Shown here in pieces: positions 63,044 to 64,000 of a stretch of DNA of 64,000 bases. The DNA comes from Belnapia sp. F-4-1 (lineage in GTDB: Bacteria > Pseudomonadota > Alphaproteobacteria > Acetobacterales > Acetobacteraceae): positions 21,716 to 85,715 of the forward strand of contig NZ_KN676115.1 in assembly GCF_000802185.1 (NCBI RefSeq), read 5' to 3'. The position numbers and the translations under genes were made by a program. The notes below the pieces were generated by a model, which was not told where the DNA came from, ran no database searches, and was given only the letters and a program-made list of their open reading frames with translations. The stretch's first letter is position 1. The number at the start of each line of letters is the position of its first letter.

Positions 63044-64000
63044 CTTGTTGCATGTGTCGTCGGGTCGGGTGCCTTGGAGTAGGCTGACGTAGAGGCGAGC
63101 CCTCGAGCCGTGAGGGACGCCTGCCATGCCGTTCAAGGCCAATGCCGATCGCCGGCACCACATCCCCAAACAGCGCCAAAAGGTCATCAACTGGGCTGAG
63201 TACGACGCCGGCCTGCGCGCCCGCGGCAGTCTCACGGTGTGGTTCACGGCCGAGGCGATCGACGGGTGGCGCGCCGAAGCACGCATTGGCCGGGGTGGCC
63301 AAGCGAAGTATTCGGACCTTGCGATTGCAACTGCGCTGACGCTGCGTGTCGTATTCCGCCTGGCGCTGCGCCAGACCGAAGGGTTGATCGGCTCCATTCT
63401 GCAGCTGCTGGGCCTCGACCTCGCGGTGCCGGACCACTCCGCCCTCAGCCGTCGAGCCGAGACGCTGGAGGTGGCGCGGCCGCGCTGCTGGCGCGAGCCT
63501 ATGCACCTGCTGGTGGACAGCACCGGGCTGCGGCTGTGCGGTCCCGGCGGATGGCTGGAGGAGAAGCACGGCAGCAAGCGGCGCCGAGCCTGGAAGATGC
63601 TGCACCTCGCCACGGACGCTGACACAGGCCAAGTTGTCGCCTCGGTGTTGACCAGCAGGGATGCCGATGACGGCTCGCAGGTCGGCCCCTTGCTTGAGCG
63701 GGTTGACGGTCCCGTTGCATCCCTCATCGGCGATGGTGCCTTTGACCGGGACGACGTCTACGCCGAGGTCGCGGCGCGACATCCCGATGCCGCTGTTATC
63801 GTCCCGCCGCGCGCGAATGCGGTGCCGAGCGGCACCGTCGAAACCGCGCCAACGCAAAGGGATGCACATCTACGATGTATTGCGGCGGGCGGGCGCATAG
63901 GCTGGCAGCGTGCGTCGGGATACAACTGGCGCGCTCTGGTGGAGGCAGACATCTCGAGATGGAAGCGGGTCATCGGTGACGGGCTGCGCTCTCAGACGGA
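63044..64000 (+). mobile_element. IS5-family ('MPFK' group) element, running off the window
   Basis: Left end TCTTGTTGCATG at about 63044, like the 33421 copy (TTTGTTGCATCG). The right end is outside the window. Confidence 0.8.
63126..64000 (+). CDS. IS5-family ('MPFK' group) transposase, partial at window end
   Basis: From ATG 63126, uninterrupted through 291 codons: MPFKANADRRHHIPKQRQKV, LLVDSTGLRLCGPGGWLEEK (first Asp), IGDGAFDRDDVYAEVAARHP (second Asp), ALVEADISRWKRVIGDGLRS. The best-preserved member of this group here and the reference for the broken copies at 32745, 33502 and 43031. Confidence 0.9.
   Translation, partial: MPFKANADRRHHIPKQRQKVINWAEYDAGLRARGSLTVWFTAEAIDGWRAEARIGRGGQAKYSDLAIATALTLRVVFRLALRQTEGLIGSILQLLGLDLAVPDHSALSRRAETLEVARPRCWREPMHLLVDSTGLRLCGPGGWLEEKHGSKRRRAWKMLHLATDADTGQVVASVLTSRDADDGSQVGPLLERVDGPVASLIGDGAFDRDDVYAEVAARHPDAAVIVPPRANAVPSGTVETAPTQRDAHLRCIAAGGRIGWQRASGYNWRALVEADISRWKRVIGDGLRSQT

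Overview
This window looks like part of a plasmid or megaplasmid of a high-GC alphaproteobacterium, most likely Rhodospirillales/Acetobacteraceae. That placement is inferred from GC, the style of the RpoD, the IS families and the accessory genes; there is no rRNA or marker gene to prove it. A RepA_C-type replication initiator (about 8.56-9.87 kb) supports a plasmid. More than a third of the window is insertion-sequence DNA, with three full-length copies of one 2,543-bp IS66 element, nested insertions, IS5, IS6, IS630, IS701, IS1182, IS3 and IS110 elements or remnants, and a small non-coding element present twice.

Layout. 0-3.2 kb: IS66 copy 1 inside a broken IS5-family transposase. 3.2-5.1: an RpoD-type sigma factor (minus). 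5.4-6.9: two 119-bp MITE-like repeats bracketing an HTH/MbcA-like regulator. 6.9-8.35: IS1182-type element. 8.35-15: repA with possible iterons, mtgA, hypothetical genes, a DUF72 gene and an IS6 element that cuts off a mandelate-racemase-type gene. 15.3-18: orphan TRAP binding protein, small unknown genes and an IS110 scrap. 18-20.8: IS66 copy 2, which splits a 66-codon gene resembling sigma-70 region 3. 21.3-24.8: AraC regulator, DUF1127 protein, broken cupin gene, DoxX-like protein, IS3 scrap, and a low-GC papain-like cysteine protease. 24.8-26.7: two IS5-family elements. 26.9-32.4: a catabolic/transport cluster (Asp/Glu-racemase-family isomerase, periplasmic-binding-like protein, MFS carrier, divergent MetE-like protein, second MFS carrier). 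32.4-43.9: IS graveyard containing an IS6-mediated 1.6-kb inversion whose 8-bp footprints can still be read. 43.9-47.7: a curli operon on the minus strand (csgF, csgG, two curlin-repeat proteins, one secreted unknown). 48-59.4: IS5, IS110, IS701, IS630 carrying IS66 copy 3, two secreted proteins, then IS1182/IS3/IS701/IS6 remnants. 60.2-62.8: an 895-codon photoreceptor histidine kinase with an N-terminal photoactive-yellow-protein domain fused to a bacteriophytochrome. 62.9-63.04: the C-terminal stub of a response regulator, cut by the IS5 element that runs off the end.

Functionally the cargo is mostly surface and environmental: curli fibres (biofilm), light sensing, organic-acid transport and metabolism, and an extra sigma factor. 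The sensor kinase lacks its neighbour regulator because of an IS insertion, and several catabolic genes survive only as stubs, so the region is being remodelled by IS activity.
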